Shown here in pieces: positions 1 to 8,493 of a stretch of DNA of 64,000 nucleotides. The DNA comes from Alcaligenaceae bacterium SAGV5. GTDB lineage: Bacteria > Pseudomonadota > Gammaproteobacteria > Burkholderiales > Burkholderiaceae_B. The notes under the pieces were generated by a model, which was not told the origin of the DNA, ran no database searches, and saw only the letters and a list, made by a program, of their open reading frames with translations. The stretch spans positions 55,796 through 119,795 of the forward strand of contig SPDP01000007.1 of the NCBI GenBank assembly GCA_009360345.1. Reading direction: 5' to 3'. Each line of letters opens with the position of its first letter. Position 1 is the stretch's first letter. The translations under genes were made by a program, and so were the position numbers.

Positions 1-498
1 ACCGCGCCGGGCGGCCTCGCCATCGAGCCGCTGCGGCGCGAATTCGGCCCGGACATGATAGGCGCCGATGGCGCGATGGATCGCCCCCGCATGCGGGCGC
101 TGGTGTTTTCCGATGCCCGCGCCAAGGCGCGGCTCGAGGCGTTGATCCATCCGCTCATCGGCCAGGAGGTCGAGCGCGAGGCGGCCGCGCGCCAGGGGCT
201 CTACCAGGTCTTCGTGGTGCCGCTGCTGGTGGAGTCCGGCCGCTGGCGGGATCGCGTGGACCGCATCTGCGTGGTCGATTGCGACGAGGCCACCCAGGTC
301 CTGCGCGTCCGGCGCCGCAGCGGCCTCGCGCCCGAGATGGTCGCCCGCATCATGGCCGCCCAGGCCACGCGCGCCCAGCGCCTCGCGGTGGCCGACGACG
401 TCATCGTCAACGATGGCCAGACCACGCCCGCCCAGTTGGCGGCGCGTACGCTGGACCGGCATCGCGCCTGGCTCGACCTGTCCGCGCTGCCCGTTTGA
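1..498 (+). CDS. coaE: Dephospho-CoA kinase, 3' part (5' end outside window)
   Basis: Last enzyme of coenzyme A synthesis, a cytosolic P-loop kinase that phosphorylates the 3' hydroxyl of dephospho-CoA. The frame is open from the first base, so the Walker A region lies upstream of the window and about 165 C-terminal residues are visible. Seen here are the family segments LAIEPLRREFG, IHPLIGQEVERE, VVPLLVESGRW and the arginine-rich lid around QVLRVRRRSG. The gene ends normally. In related genomes coaE is followed directly by zapD and yacG; here a LysR/Bug pair lies between them. Identification is firm. Confidence 0.95.
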   Translation, partial: TAPGGLAIEPLRREFGPDMIGADGAMDRPRMRALVFSDARAKARLEALIHPLIGQEVEREAAARQGLYQVFVVPLLVESGRWRDRVDRICVVDCDEATQVLRVRRRSGLAPEMVARIMAAQATRAQRLAVADDVIVNDGQTTPAQLAARTLDRHRAWLDLSALPV

Positions 499-517
499 GC
501 GCGGCGTCGAGCCGGAC

Positions 518-1474
518 TCACTGGATGTTCAGCTTGCGGATCAGGGCGTCCCATCGCGCCCGCGTGTCATGCAGCCAGGCCGTGGTTCGCGCCGAGTCCG
601 CCCAGAAGGGCGTCACGGCCATCTGGTCCAGTTGGCGGCGTACTTCGGGGCTTTCCAGGATCTCGCGCAGCAGGTCCCCCCACTTCTTCACCACGGACGC
701 TGGCGTGCCCGCGGGAAACAGGATCACCTGGCTGAACTGCACGTCGAAGTCGGGTACGCCCTGTTCCTGTACGGTGGGGACTTGCGGCAACTGCGGGTTG
801 CGGGCCGTGGCCGAGGTGGCCAGCGCCTGCAGCGCGCCGGACCGCACGTAGGGCAGCGTGTTGGTCGAGGCCACGAAAGCCAGCGGCACATGGCCGGCCA
901 CCACGTCGGACAGGGCGGGTGCGTTGCCCTTGTAGGGCACGTGCGTGCCGCGTATGCCGGTCCTGGCCTTCAGCAGCTCGAAAGTCAGGTGGCCCGGCGA
1001 GGCCAGGCCGGCCGAGGCGTAGGTCAGGTCTTCCTTCGTGGCCCGGTCCAGGAAGTCGCGGAAATTCTTCAGGCCCAGCCTGGGGTGGGCCACCAGTACC
1101 TGCGAGGTGGTGCCGAAGATGCCGGCCGGCACGAGGTCGCGGAAGGGGTCCAGCCCCATGTTCTTGTAGACCGAGGGATTGATCGTCAGCAGGTGGTCGA
1201 TGCTGACCAGCGCCGTGTAGCCGTCCTTGGGCGACCGGGCGACGTATTCGGCGCCGATGTTGCCGCCGGCTCCCGCGCGGTTCTCGACGATGACGGGTTG
1301 TTTCAGGCGCGATGCAGCCTGTTCGGCGATCAATCGCGCAATGAGATCCAGCGGCCCGCCGGCGGCGAAGTTGACGACCAGCTTGACCGGGCGGTCGGGG
1401 TAGTCGGCGCCCCGGGCCCAGGGCGCGGCGGCAAGAAGGAAGAAGGCGAGGAAAAGGCGCGCAAGCGGTCGCAT
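518..1474 (-). CDS. Bug-family (TctC-like) periplasmic solute-binding protein
   Basis: Predicted periplasmic receptor of the Bug / tripartite tricarboxylate transporter family, which captures small carboxylates. The start at 1474 (MRPLARLF) follows a GGAGA ribosome site and opens a signal peptide ending near AAPWARGA; a longer frame upstream is not needed. Family marks are DYPDRPVKLVVNFAAGG at the mature N-terminus, PVIVENRAGAGGNIGAEYVA, KDGYTALVSID and THVPYKGNAPALSDVVAGHV. The length of 318 residues is normal. It is divergent from the LysR gene at 1600, its probable regulator. No TctA/TctB membrane genes are nearby, so the permease must be encoded elsewhere. The ligand cannot be read from sequence. 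Confidence 0.93.
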   Translation of the reverse strand: MRPLARLFLAFFLLAAAPWARGADYPDRPVKLVVNFAAGGPLDLIARLIAEQAASRLKQPVIVENRAGAGGNIGAEYVARSPKDGYTALVSIDHLLTINPSVYKNMGLDPFRDLVPAGIFGTTSQVLVAHPRLGLKNFRDFLDRATKEDLTYASAGLASPGHLTFELLKARTGIRGTHVPYKGNAPALSDVVAGHVPLAFVASTNTLPYVRSGALQALATSATARNPQLPQVPTVQEQGVPDFDVQFSQVILFPAGTPASVVKKWGDLLREILESPEVRRQLDQMAVTPFWADSARTTAWLHDTRARWDALIRKLNIQ

Positions 1475-1599
1475 GAGATGTCTCCGTGGAAGGGGGGCGG
1501 GCTGGCTGGGCCAGTCTGGTCGGCGCCGTGCCTGCATTATGGGAACGGAGAGGTATTTCCTTCCAATGATAAAATGCCGGGCTGTCATACATAAAATTC

Positions 1600-2565
1600 A
1601 TGGCAATGAACTGGACCCGGCGCTTGCGCATCCGGCAGCTCGAAGTGCTGAGCAGCCTGGCCGATACGTGCAATCTCAGTCACACCGCCGATCGCCTCTG
1701 CATGACGCAGCCAGCACTGTCCAAGTGGCTGGCCGAACTGGAGGGCGAACTGGGCGTGCCGTTGTTCGAACGCCATTCGCGGGGCCTCGTGCCCACCCGC
1801 TTCGGCGCGGCGATGGCCGAGCATGCCCGCATCATGCTGGCCGAGGTCGAGCGGGCCAGCCAGACCATGGCGCTGATGGCCGAAGGGGCGGACGGCCATC
1901 TGTCCATCGGGGTGACGGCCACGGTCTCGACCGGGCTGCTGCCCGACAGTGTGGCCCTGCTGCTGTCGCGCCGTCCCGAAACCCGTTTGTCCATCACCGA
2001 ATCGACCCTGGACCAGCTCCTGCCACCGCTGCTGGAACGCCGCCTGGACTTCGTGGTGACGCGTCTCGAAGGCGATGCCATCGACGACCGCCTGCGCTGC
2101 ACGCCGGTCTACAGCGAAAGCATCGCGGTGGCCGCGCCCCCCGCGCATCCGCTGGCCGGCCGCCGCAGCCTGACGTGGGCCGATCTGGACGGATGCGGCT
2201 GGGTGGTGCCGCCCAAGGGCAATCCGCTGCGGCGCGAACTGGACGCCGAGTTCGCGCTGGCCGGGCAGCCCGCGCCCCGCTACCGTGTGGAGGCGGTGGG
2301 CATCCTGATGCTGGTGGCCATGATGCAGCGGGCCAGCCTGCTGACCGCGCTGTCGCGCCGCGCACTGGACTATTTCCAGGCCGCCGGCCAACTGGTCGCG
2401 CTGGACCTGCCCACCCGCCGGCAGGGCATGGTGGGCATCCTGCGCCACCGCGACGCGCCCGACACCACGCTGCATCGCGACTTCCACGCGGCCTTGCTGG
2501 AGGCGGCCGGGGCGGCCGGCGTCACAACTCGAAACCGCATTGCCGGGCGGCCTGCTTCAAAGTAA
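1600..2565 (+). CDS. LysR-family transcriptional regulator
   Basis: DNA-binding regulator of 321 residues. The N-terminal winged helix-turn-helix covers about residues 8-68 (IRQLEVLSSLADTCNLSHTA, MTQPALSKWLAELE), followed by a type 2 periplasmic-binding-like effector domain from about residue 95. It is transcribed away from the Bug gene that ends the preceding interval, with 125 bases between the two starts; this head-to-head arrangement is the usual layout of a LysR protein and its target. The intergenic stretch is less GC-rich than its surroundings but I found no clear palindrome in it. The co-inducer is unknown. Confidence 0.92.
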   Translation: MAMNWTRRLRIRQLEVLSSLADTCNLSHTADRLCMTQPALSKWLAELEGELGVPLFERHSRGLVPTRFGAAMAEHARIMLAEVERASQTMALMAEGADGHLSIGVTATVSTGLLPDSVALLLSRRPETRLSITESTLDQLLPPLLERRLDFVVTRLEGDAIDDRLRCTPVYSESIAVAAPPAHPLAGRRSLTWADLDGCGWVVPPKGNPLRRELDAEFALAGQPAPRYRVEAVGILMLVAMMQRASLLTALSRRALDYFQAAGQLVALDLPTRRQGMVGILRHRDAPDTTLHRDFHAALLEAAGAAGVTTRNRIAGRPASK

Positions 2566-2734
2566 GGGGGGATCGGGCTACGGTTGAGTGTTTTCCTGTC
2601 AGTTCCGTACCTACAATGATGGAGGTGTTCCGAAGCGCCCGCGCAAGGGCCGTTCGGAAGCGGACAAGGCAAGTGTCGCCGTGTCCATGCGGTACAGGTA
2701 TATTTCTACGAAATTCCGATTCCGGACGGTCTAC

Positions 2735-3490
2735 GTGGTTCTTTACGAATACCCATTCAACGAGCGCGTCCGTACGCTGCTGCGTCTGGAAAGCCTCTTC
2801 GATAATCTGTTCTTCTTCGTGCGGCAACCGGATGCCCGCGGGCATCACGTCGCATTGACCACGCTGTTTGAAATCCTGGACGTGTCGGCGCGCGCCGACC
2901 TCAAGTCCGAGCTGCTGCAGGACCTGGAGCGCTACCGCCAATCCTTGAGCTCGCTGCGCGAGCATCCCGGCGTCGACCGCCAGACCCTGGACGTCATGCT
3001 GTCCAGCATCGAGCAGGCCACGGGCTCGCTCGTGGCCCAGGGCAAGACCGGCCAGCCGCTGCGGCAGAACGAATGGCTGACCAGCATACGCAGCCGCCTG
3101 GCGATCCCGGGCGGGGCCTGCGAGTTCGATGTCCCGTCCTTTCACGCCTGGAAGCACAAGCCGGTCGAGCAGCGGGTCCAGGATCTCGCCCAGTGGGTCG
3201 AGCCCTTCCTGCCCATACGGGACGGCCTGGCCATCGTGCTGAAGATGCTGCGCGAATCGGGCCGGCAGGTCGCGGTGGTGGCCGAGGGCGGCGCCTTCCA
3301 GCAGATGCTGGGCGGCAAGGCCTACCAGTTGCTGCGCATCTATGTCGACGACACGCTGGGTGTGTTTCCCGAAGTCAGCGCCAACAAATACATGGTGTCG
3401 GTGCGGTTCTCGTCCCAGGGGGGGGATCTGAAGCCCCAGCCGGTGACGGCCGACGTGCCCTTCCGGCTGACGCTGTGCAACAGCTTCTGA
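2735..3490 (+). CDS. zapD: Cell division protein ZapD
   Basis: ZapD cross-links and bundles FtsZ filaments at the division ring in the cytoplasm. The conserved start of the family (LYEYPFNERVRTLLRLESLFD) begins at a GTG at 2735, giving 251 residues, the usual length. The frame stays open 49 codons further upstream, with ATGs at 2588 and 2687, but that extension (RPRKGRSEADK...) has no counterpart I know in ZapD. Other family segments are FFFVRQPDARGHHVALTTLFEI and the C-terminal IYVDDTLGVFPEVSANKYMV. It lies between coaE and yacG, as in other Burkholderiales apart from the inserted LysR/Bug pair. Start choice is the only doubt. Confidence 0.9.
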   Translation: MVLYEYPFNERVRTLLRLESLFDNLFFFVRQPDARGHHVALTTLFEILDVSARADLKSELLQDLERYRQSLSSLREHPGVDRQTLDVMLSSIEQATGSLVAQGKTGQPLRQNEWLTSIRSRLAIPGGACEFDVPSFHAWKHKPVEQRVQDLAQWVEPFLPIRDGLAIVLKMLRESGRQVAVVAEGGAFQQMLGGKAYQLLRIYVDDTLGVFPEVSANKYMVSVRFSSQGGDLKPQPVTADVPFRLTLCNSF

Positions 3491-3528
3491 GGGCGGCGGA
3501 TCCCTCGTCCCCTGGCTACAATGCGGCC

Positions 3529-3744
3529 ATGGTCAAGAAAGTCAAATGCCCCACCTGCGCCAGGCCGGCCCCATGGAGTCCCGAGAACGCCTGGCGGCCC
3601 TTCTGTTCCGAACGCTGCCGCCAGATCGACCTGGGGGCCTGGGCGGCCGAGAAATTCGCGATTCCCGGCGCGCCGCTGGAGACCGACGACCTGAGCGGGG
3701 ACTCCTCGGGGCGCCTGTTTCCTCCGCCGCCGTCGGTGAATTGA
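3529..3744 (+). CDS. yacG: DNA gyrase inhibitor / zinc-binding protein YacG
   Basis: Small zinc protein of 71 residues that in Escherichia coli binds GyrB and inhibits gyrase. The zinc site is visible as C7-x2-C10-x15-C26-x3-C30 (KCPTCARP and FCSERCRQIDLGAWA), the hallmark of the family, followed by the EKFAIPG segment and an acidic, proline-rich tail. The start at 3529 is the only one that keeps the CPTC motif near the N-terminus. It follows zapD by 38 bases, the normal order. It converges with the LysR gene at 3746, leaving a single base between the stop codons. Confidence 0.95.
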   Translation: MVKKVKCPTCARPAPWSPENAWRPFCSERCRQIDLGAWAAEKFAIPGAPLETDDLSGDSSGRLFPPPPSVN

Positions 3745-3745
3745 A

Positions 3746-4654
3746 CTAGGCGTTGGCCAGCAGCGTCCGGATGTCCAGCGACCGGAGCAATTGCATCGTC
3801 TCCCGCGTCAGCCGGGTCAAGGGTTGCAGCCGCGCCGTGCACATGATCAGGTTGTTGTGCATGGACGGCGAATGTACGCGCGCCGTGGCCAGGGTGCCCG
3901 CGCGCCGCTGCGGCCCGATGGCGCTGGCCGACAGCAGCGCGTAGCCTTCCCCGCTTTCGGCCAGCGCGACCATGGTGTGCACCGCATTGACTTCGGCGAC
4001 GATGTCCAGGGCGATGCCGCGCCGGCGGCAGGCGGCATCCACCACCGCGCGGATGGTGTTGGGCTCGCAGGGCAGGATCAGCGGGTAGTCCGCCAGCGCA
4101 TCGACGGGCAGCGACTCGGGCAGGCGCTCGCCCGGACCGGGTACCGACCCCACCAGCATCAGTTCCTCCTTGAACACGGGTTCATAGTCCAGCGTCTCTC
4201 CCGGGGCGGGGTCGTACAGCAGCGCGACGTCGACCCGGCCTTCGTGCAGCCATTCCCTCAGGCTCACGCTCAGCCCTTCGGTCACGGTCAGCGCGGCGCC
4301 GGGCAGGCGCTCGCGGAAGCCGCGCACCAGGCTGGGGGCGAGCAGGTGGGCGATGCGCGGGGGGAAGCCGACGACGATCTTGCCGCGTGGCACCGCCTTC
4401 AGTTCGTGGATTTCCTGTCGCGCGGTGGCCAGGCGATCGAGGACCACGCGGGCATGTTCCAGCAGGCGCCTGCCTGCCTCGGTCGGCTCCACGCCACGGC
4501 CGTTCCGGTAGAGCAGGTGCTCGTGCAACTCCACTTCCAGCAGGCGAATCTGCCGGCTCAGGGAAGGCTGGGTCATTTCGAGCACCATCGCGGCGCGGGT
4601 GAAGCTGCCGGCGTCGACGACCTGGACGAAGTACTCGAGTTGCTTGATATCCAT
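3746..4654 (-). CDS. LysR-family regulator (Nac/CbbR-like)
   Basis: Transcriptional regulator of 302 residues. The start at 4654 (MDIKQLEYFVQVVDAGSF) is preceded by GAGGAAAGG; a longer frame upstream is not needed. The helix-turn-helix is at about residues 18-38 (TRAAMVLEMTQPSLSRQI), followed by the effector domain with the segments GFPPRIAHLL, LRGRVDVALLYDP-like and ILPCEPNTIRAVVDAACR. It is divergent from the FAD monooxygenase at 4775 with a 120-base gap carrying an ATAGA-N5-TCTAT site, so it probably controls the aromatic cluster. It is close in sequence to the LysR at 26544-27443 (shared PNTIRA-VD and AEV-AVHT patterns), so the two look like paralogues. Confidence 0.92.
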   Translation of the reverse strand: MDIKQLEYFVQVVDAGSFTRAAMVLEMTQPSLSRQIRLLEVELHEHLLYRNGRGVEPTEAGRRLLEHARVVLDRLATARQEIHELKAVPRGKIVVGFPPRIAHLLAPSLVRGFRERLPGAALTVTEGLSVSLREWLHEGRVDVALLYDPAPGETLDYEPVFKEELMLVGSVPGPGERLPESLPVDALADYPLILPCEPNTIRAVVDAACRRRGIALDIVAEVNAVHTMVALAESGEGYALLSASAIGPQRRAGTLATARVHSPSMHNNLIMCTARLQPLTRLTRETMQLLRSLDIRTLLANA

Positions 4655-4671
4655 CCCCGGCCTTTCCTCGC

Positions 4672-4686
4672 ATAGAGAAGTTCTAT
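4672..4686. promoter_or_regulatory. Inverted repeat ATAGA-N5-TCTAT, probable LysR operator
   Basis: Perfect 5-base arms with a 5-base spacer (ATAGAGAAGTTCTAT), 18 bases before the LysR start and 89 bases before the monooxygenase start. The T-N11-A geometry inside a divergent LysR/target gap is that of a LysR recognition-binding site. No binding data; inference from position and symmetry. Confidence 0.5.
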
Positions 4687-4774
4687 AGCTGCTAGTGCTG
4701 TTCTGCAATTTACTCGATATGTCTGGACTTCAATAATGAGTGCTTCCGCGATGGCGGATCATTGGAGGAGTTTC

Positions 4775-5923
4775 ATGAAGAAGTCGGAGTTGCCGGTTGC
4801 GATCATCGGCGCGGGGATCGGCGGATTGGCGGCGGCGGTCGCCCTGCGCGCGCAGGGCGTGGCCGTGCACGTGTACGAACAGGCGCGTCAGTTCGCGCGC
4901 ATCGGCGCGGGCATCCAGATGTCGCCCAATGCGATGAGGGTGCTGGATGGGTTCGGACTGCGCCCGCAGCTGGAAGAGATCGCTTTCTCGCCCCGGTCGT
5001 CCCTGAATCGGGCGCACGACACCGGCGCCGTGACGAACGAGTTTCCGCTGGCCGAGGCTGTCCTGGAGCGCTATGGCATGCCTTTCCTGGCCATGCATCG
5101 CGGCGACCTGCATGCGGCGCTGGCCGCGCGGGTGCCGCAGGAGCACATGTCGCTGGGCAAGAAGCTCATGCACCTGGACCAGGGAGACCGCGAGGCTGTG
5201 CTGCGGTTCGAGGATGGCAGCGAGGCCCGCGCGGCCGCCGTCATCGGCGCCGACGGCGTGCATTCCCTGGTGCGCGAGCTGCTGCTGGGCGAGGAGCAGC
5301 CTCGCTTCACCGGCCGCGTCGCCTACCGCACGACGTTTCCCGCGAGCCGGCTGGGCTCGCTCGACATCGGCCGGTCGCGCACGAAATGGTGGGGGCCGGA
5401 CCGCCACATCGTCATCTACTACGTGACCCGGCGCCAGGATGAGGTCTATTTCGTCACCAGCCAACCCGAGGACGCGGGCTGGCTGACTCCCGAGTCGTGG
5501 TCGGCCAAGGGTGACCTGGAGGTGCTGCGGGCGGCCTATGCCGATTTCCATCCCGATGTGCGCGCCGTGCTGGCAGCATGCCCGGACGTGCATAAATGGG
5601 CGATCTTCCAGCGCGATCCGCTGCCGAGCTGGGGACGGGGCAATATCGTGCTGATGGGCGACGCCTGCCATCCGATGACGCCCTACATGGCCCAGGGCGC
5701 GGCCATGGCGCTGGAGGATTCGGTCGTCCTGGCGCGCTGCGTGGCGGAGCACGGCGCCGATCTCGACATGGCGTTCCGCCTGTTCGAGCAGGTCCGCAAG
5801 CCCCGCACGTCGGCGGTGCAGGCCGGGTCGAGCGCCAACAACTGGATGCGCGAGTCCACCAACCCGGACTGGGTCTATGGCTACGACGCCTGGAATGTAT
5901 CGCTGGACGCAGGCGCACAGTAG
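4775..5923 (+). CDS. FAD-dependent aromatic monooxygenase (salicylate hydroxylase / NicC-like)
   Basis: Class A flavoprotein monooxygenase of 382 residues, expected to hydroxylate an aromatic acid with NAD(P)H and O2. The start at 4775 is fixed by a TTGGAGGAG site five bases upstream. Seen are the dinucleotide fold AIIGAGIGGLAAAVALRAQG at the N-terminus, GADGVHSLVR near residue 170, and the second FAD motif VLMGDACHPMTPYMAQGAAMALED near 290. The ending NPDWVYGYDAW resembles that of 6-hydroxynicotinate 3-monooxygenase (NicC), but no other nic genes are present and the neighbours fit a salicylate- or hydroxybenzoate-type substrate. First gene of the catabolic run, divergent from LysR. Substrate unresolved. 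Confidence 0.85.
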   Translation: MKKSELPVAIIGAGIGGLAAAVALRAQGVAVHVYEQARQFARIGAGIQMSPNAMRVLDGFGLRPQLEEIAFSPRSSLNRAHDTGAVTNEFPLAEAVLERYGMPFLAMHRGDLHAALAARVPQEHMSLGKKLMHLDQGDREAVLRFEDGSEARAAAVIGADGVHSLVRELLLGEEQPRFTGRVAYRTTFPASRLGSLDIGRSRTKWWGPDRHIVIYYVTRRQDEVYFVTSQPEDAGWLTPESWSAKGDLEVLRAAYADFHPDVRAVLAACPDVHKWAIFQRDPLPSWGRGNIVLMGDACHPMTPYMAQGAAMALEDSVVLARCVAEHGADLDMAFRLFEQVRKPRTSAVQAGSSANNWMRESTNPDWVYGYDAWNVSLDAGAQ

Positions 5924-5932
5924 GCCTTTCCA

Positions 5933-5966
5933 GCCGGACGGATCCGGGAGCCCGGCTCCGTCCGGC
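5933..5966 (+). terminator. Intercistronic stem-loop
   Basis: Ten-base perfect arms GCCGGACGGA and TCCGTCCGGC enclose a 14-base loop just after the monooxygenase stop and before the next ribosome site. There is no T-tract, so it is more likely a processing or attenuating hairpin than a full rho-independent terminator. Confidence 0.5.
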
Positions 5967-5986
5967 GCATGAAAACAGGAGACAGC

Positions 5987-6949
5987 ATGAAAACACGCAT
6001 CAAGACTTTCGTCGCGGCCATGGCGCTGGGAGCCGTCCCGGCGCTGGCGGCGCACGCCGATTATCCGGACCGTCCCATCAAGCTGGTGGTGCCGCACGGA
6101 CCGGGAGGCGTCGCCGACACCGTGTCGCGCATCTTTGCCGACGCCCTGGCGCGCGAACTCAAGCAACCGGTCATCGTCGAGAACAAGGCCGGCGCCAGCA
6201 CCATGATAGGCGCGGACTACGTCGCCAAGGCAGCCCCGGACGGCTACACCTTGCTCATGGCATCCGTGACCACGCTGTCGATCAACCCTTTCCTGTATCC
6301 GAACATCACCTACGACCCCAAGCGCGACTTCGCGCCGGTTTCCATGGTCGCGGCGCTGCCGTTCTATCTGATGGCCAGCCCCACGCTGGGAGTCAAGAAC
6401 GTGAAGGAACTGGTGGCGCTGGCCCGGTCGCGGCCCGGCCAGTTGAACTACTCATCGCCGGGGTCGGGCACCTCGCCGCACCTGGTGGGTGCGTTGTTCG
6501 CCTCCATGACCGGCGTCGACACCCTCCACGTGCCTTACAAGTCGACCGCATCGGCCGAGGTCGATCTCAACGCCGGCCGCATCCATTTCGCCTTCACCGG
6601 CTCGGGCATGGCGCCGATCCGGTCGGGCAGGGTGATCGGCCTGGGGGTGACCAGCGGCGAGCGCCTGGCCTCCATGCCCGAACTGCCGACGCTGAAGGAA
6701 CAGGGCCTGGACCTGGAGGCGACCGTCTGGAATGGCGTGGTCGCTCCCGCCGGCACGTCGCCGGAGATCGTCGGCAAGCTCGCCGCCGCGCTGGCCCGGA
6801 TCGCCCGGTCGCCGGACGTCAAGGAGAAGGTCCAGGCGCACGGGGGCCTGACGGTGGGCAATACGCCCGCGGAGTTCAAGCGCCTGATCGATACCGAGGC
6901 CGCGCGGTGGGAGAAGGTCATCAAGGAGGCCAGCATCACCGTGCAGTGA
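5987..6949 (+). CDS. Bug-family periplasmic solute-binding protein
   Basis: TctC-like receptor of 320 residues. The start at 5987 (MKTRIKTFVAAMALG) follows ACAGGAGACAGC; the signal peptide ends near ALAAHA. Family segments: DYPDRPIKLVVPHGPGGVADTVSRI, PVIVENKAGASTMIGADYVAKAAPDGYTL, TLHVPYKSTASAEVDLNAG and LPTLKEQGLDLEATVWNGVVAPAGT. It sits between the FAD monooxygenase and the Rieske oxygenase, so it likely captures the aromatic or carboxylate substrate these enzymes use. No cognate TctAB permease genes are present. Confidence 0.92.
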   Translation: MKTRIKTFVAAMALGAVPALAAHADYPDRPIKLVVPHGPGGVADTVSRIFADALARELKQPVIVENKAGASTMIGADYVAKAAPDGYTLLMASVTTLSINPFLYPNITYDPKRDFAPVSMVAALPFYLMASPTLGVKNVKELVALARSRPGQLNYSSPGSGTSPHLVGALFASMTGVDTLHVPYKSTASAEVDLNAGRIHFAFTGSGMAPIRSGRVIGLGVTSGERLASMPELPTLKEQGLDLEATVWNGVVAPAGTSPEIVGKLAAALARIARSPDVKEKVQAHGGLTVGNTPAEFKRLIDTEAARWEKVIKEASITVQ

Positions 6950-7226
6950 CGCTGGCGGGAGGCCGGGGGCGCCCTCGCCGGCGGCTCCGAATGCGCCCCC
7001 CGAGCGGGCCGCCCCGCCCCACCGATCAAGGACTACGGTGGTGATGAGTGACGATCGCAGGTTGAGACACAGCGAGGGTGCCTTCTCCCATTCAACAAGA
7101 CGGTCGTACTGAAGTTCATGGGGATAGGTGACTAGCGGTGCAGGTCTTGTCCGATGCGCAGGGGCCGGGCTAATCCTTACCATCGCTTCCGTCGCCCCAA
7201 GTTCGCGAGGCGCATTGGAGAAAACG
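6950..7226. other. 277-base intergenic region before the Rieske oxygenase
   Basis: No convincing gene. Base composition from about 7040 is visibly less GC-rich than the flanks. A 22-codon frame (7044-7112) starts here but has no ribosome site and no recognisable product. The region probably holds the promoter of the oxygenase genes; I could not pick out firm -35/-10 boxes or an operator. Confidence 0.4.
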
Positions 7227-8480
7227 ATGGAGGCAGCAGAGGCGCTGGTCGACTGGCCCAGCGAAGGCATCACCCGGGTGCCGTTCCAGGTCTTTTCCGA
7301 CCGGGAGGTCTACGACCGGGAGCAGCAGCGGATCTTCCGCGGCCCGGTCTGGCAGTTTCTTTGCATCGAACAGGACATCCCCGAGCCCGGCGACGTCGTC
7401 ACGTCCTGGATGGGCGAGACGCCGGTGATCGTCGCGCGCGACCACGATGGCCAGGTCAACGCCATGGTCAACCGCTGCGCCCACAAGGGCGCGCTGGTCG
7501 CGTTGAAGGCCAGGGACAAGGTCAAGAACCTGACCTGTGTCTACCATGCATGGTCGTACCGGCTGGATGGCCGGCTGAGGTCGATCGCCTTCCAGAACGG
7601 CGTCAACGGCAAGGGCGGCATGCCCGAAGACTTCGACGTCGAGGCCCATCGGCTGCAACCGGTGCGCGTCCAGGTCTTCTGCGGGCTGGTGTTCGGCACG
7701 CTGTCGGACGAGACGCCGCCGCTGGACGAGTTCCTGGGCCCGCGCATGAGCGCCTTCATCCAGCGCAACTTCGGCCGGCCGCTGAAGGTGCTGGGCCGGC
7801 ATAGCCAGGTCATCCACAACAACTGGAAGCTGTACGCCGAGAACGTGCGGGATTCCTATCACGCGACGCTGCTGCATACCTTCTACACCACCTTCAAGGT
7901 GAACCGGCTGGACATGGACGGGGGCATCATCCTGTCCGACCGCAAGTGGCACCACATCAGCTATTCGAAGCGCGCCACCTTCAACCTGGACAAGGAATAC
8001 CTGACGGCCGAGGTGCACTCGGCCAAGTACGGCGCGCAGCACGGCGAATCCGCCCTGGAAGGGCCCGAGCTGCTCGATGCGTGGGAGGAGTTCGACGACG
8101 GCATCACCCACAGCATCCAGACCGTGTTCCCCAACGTGGTGTTCCAGTTCACGCTGAACTCCCTGGCCATCCGCTTCTTCGTCCCCCAGGGCGTGGACAA
8201 GACCGAGCTGAAATGGATATTCCTCGGCTACGAGCGCGATACGCCCGAGCAGTCGAAGATGCGCATCATGCAGTCCAACCTGACCGGCGCGGCCGGCCTG
8301 GTGGCCCTGGAGGACGGCTGCATCAACGAGTTCGTGCAGCGCGGCACGGCAGGGTCCGGCCGGCGCGCGGCATTCATCGAGATGGGCGGCCGCGTGGCCG
8401 AGTCGAACGAGTCGTCGCGCGCCACCGAGGCCTCCGTCCGGGGGTTCTGGCACGGCTATCGCGACATCATGGGATTCTGA
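7227..8480 (+). CDS. Rieske aromatic-ring oxygenase, alpha (large) subunit
   Basis: Catalytic subunit of a Rieske non-haem iron oxygenase, 417 residues. The start at 7227 follows TTGGAG; upstream in-frame codons are untranslated leader. The Rieske [2Fe-2S] ligands are C84-x-H86 (RCAHKGA) and C104-x2-H107 (LTCVYHAW). The mononuclear iron site is visible as D209-x2-H212-x4-H217 (RDSYHATLLHTF). The opening PSEGITRVPFQVFSDREVYDREQQRIF and the GGMPEDFDVEAHRL segment resemble the large component of salicylate 5-hydroxylase (NagG). The beta subunit follows 13 bases later. Ferredoxin and reductase genes are absent from the cluster. Exact substrate is inference. Confidence 0.9.
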   Translation: MEAAEALVDWPSEGITRVPFQVFSDREVYDREQQRIFRGPVWQFLCIEQDIPEPGDVVTSWMGETPVIVARDHDGQVNAMVNRCAHKGALVALKARDKVKNLTCVYHAWSYRLDGRLRSIAFQNGVNGKGGMPEDFDVEAHRLQPVRVQVFCGLVFGTLSDETPPLDEFLGPRMSAFIQRNFGRPLKVLGRHSQVIHNNWKLYAENVRDSYHATLLHTFYTTFKVNRLDMDGGIILSDRKWHHISYSKRATFNLDKEYLTAEVHSAKYGAQHGESALEGPELLDAWEEFDDGITHSIQTVFPNVVFQFTLNSLAIRFFVPQGVDKTELKWIFLGYERDTPEQSKMRIMQSNLTGAAGLVALEDGCINEFVQRGTAGSGRRAAFIEMGGRVAESNESSRATEASVRGFWHGYRDIMGF

Positions 8481-8493
8481 CGGAACGCTGATC

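Noticed and set aside
7044..7112. A 22-codon leader peptide gene before the Rieske oxygenase
   Set aside because: No ribosome site, no regulatory codon run, and no terminator/antiterminator pair after it.
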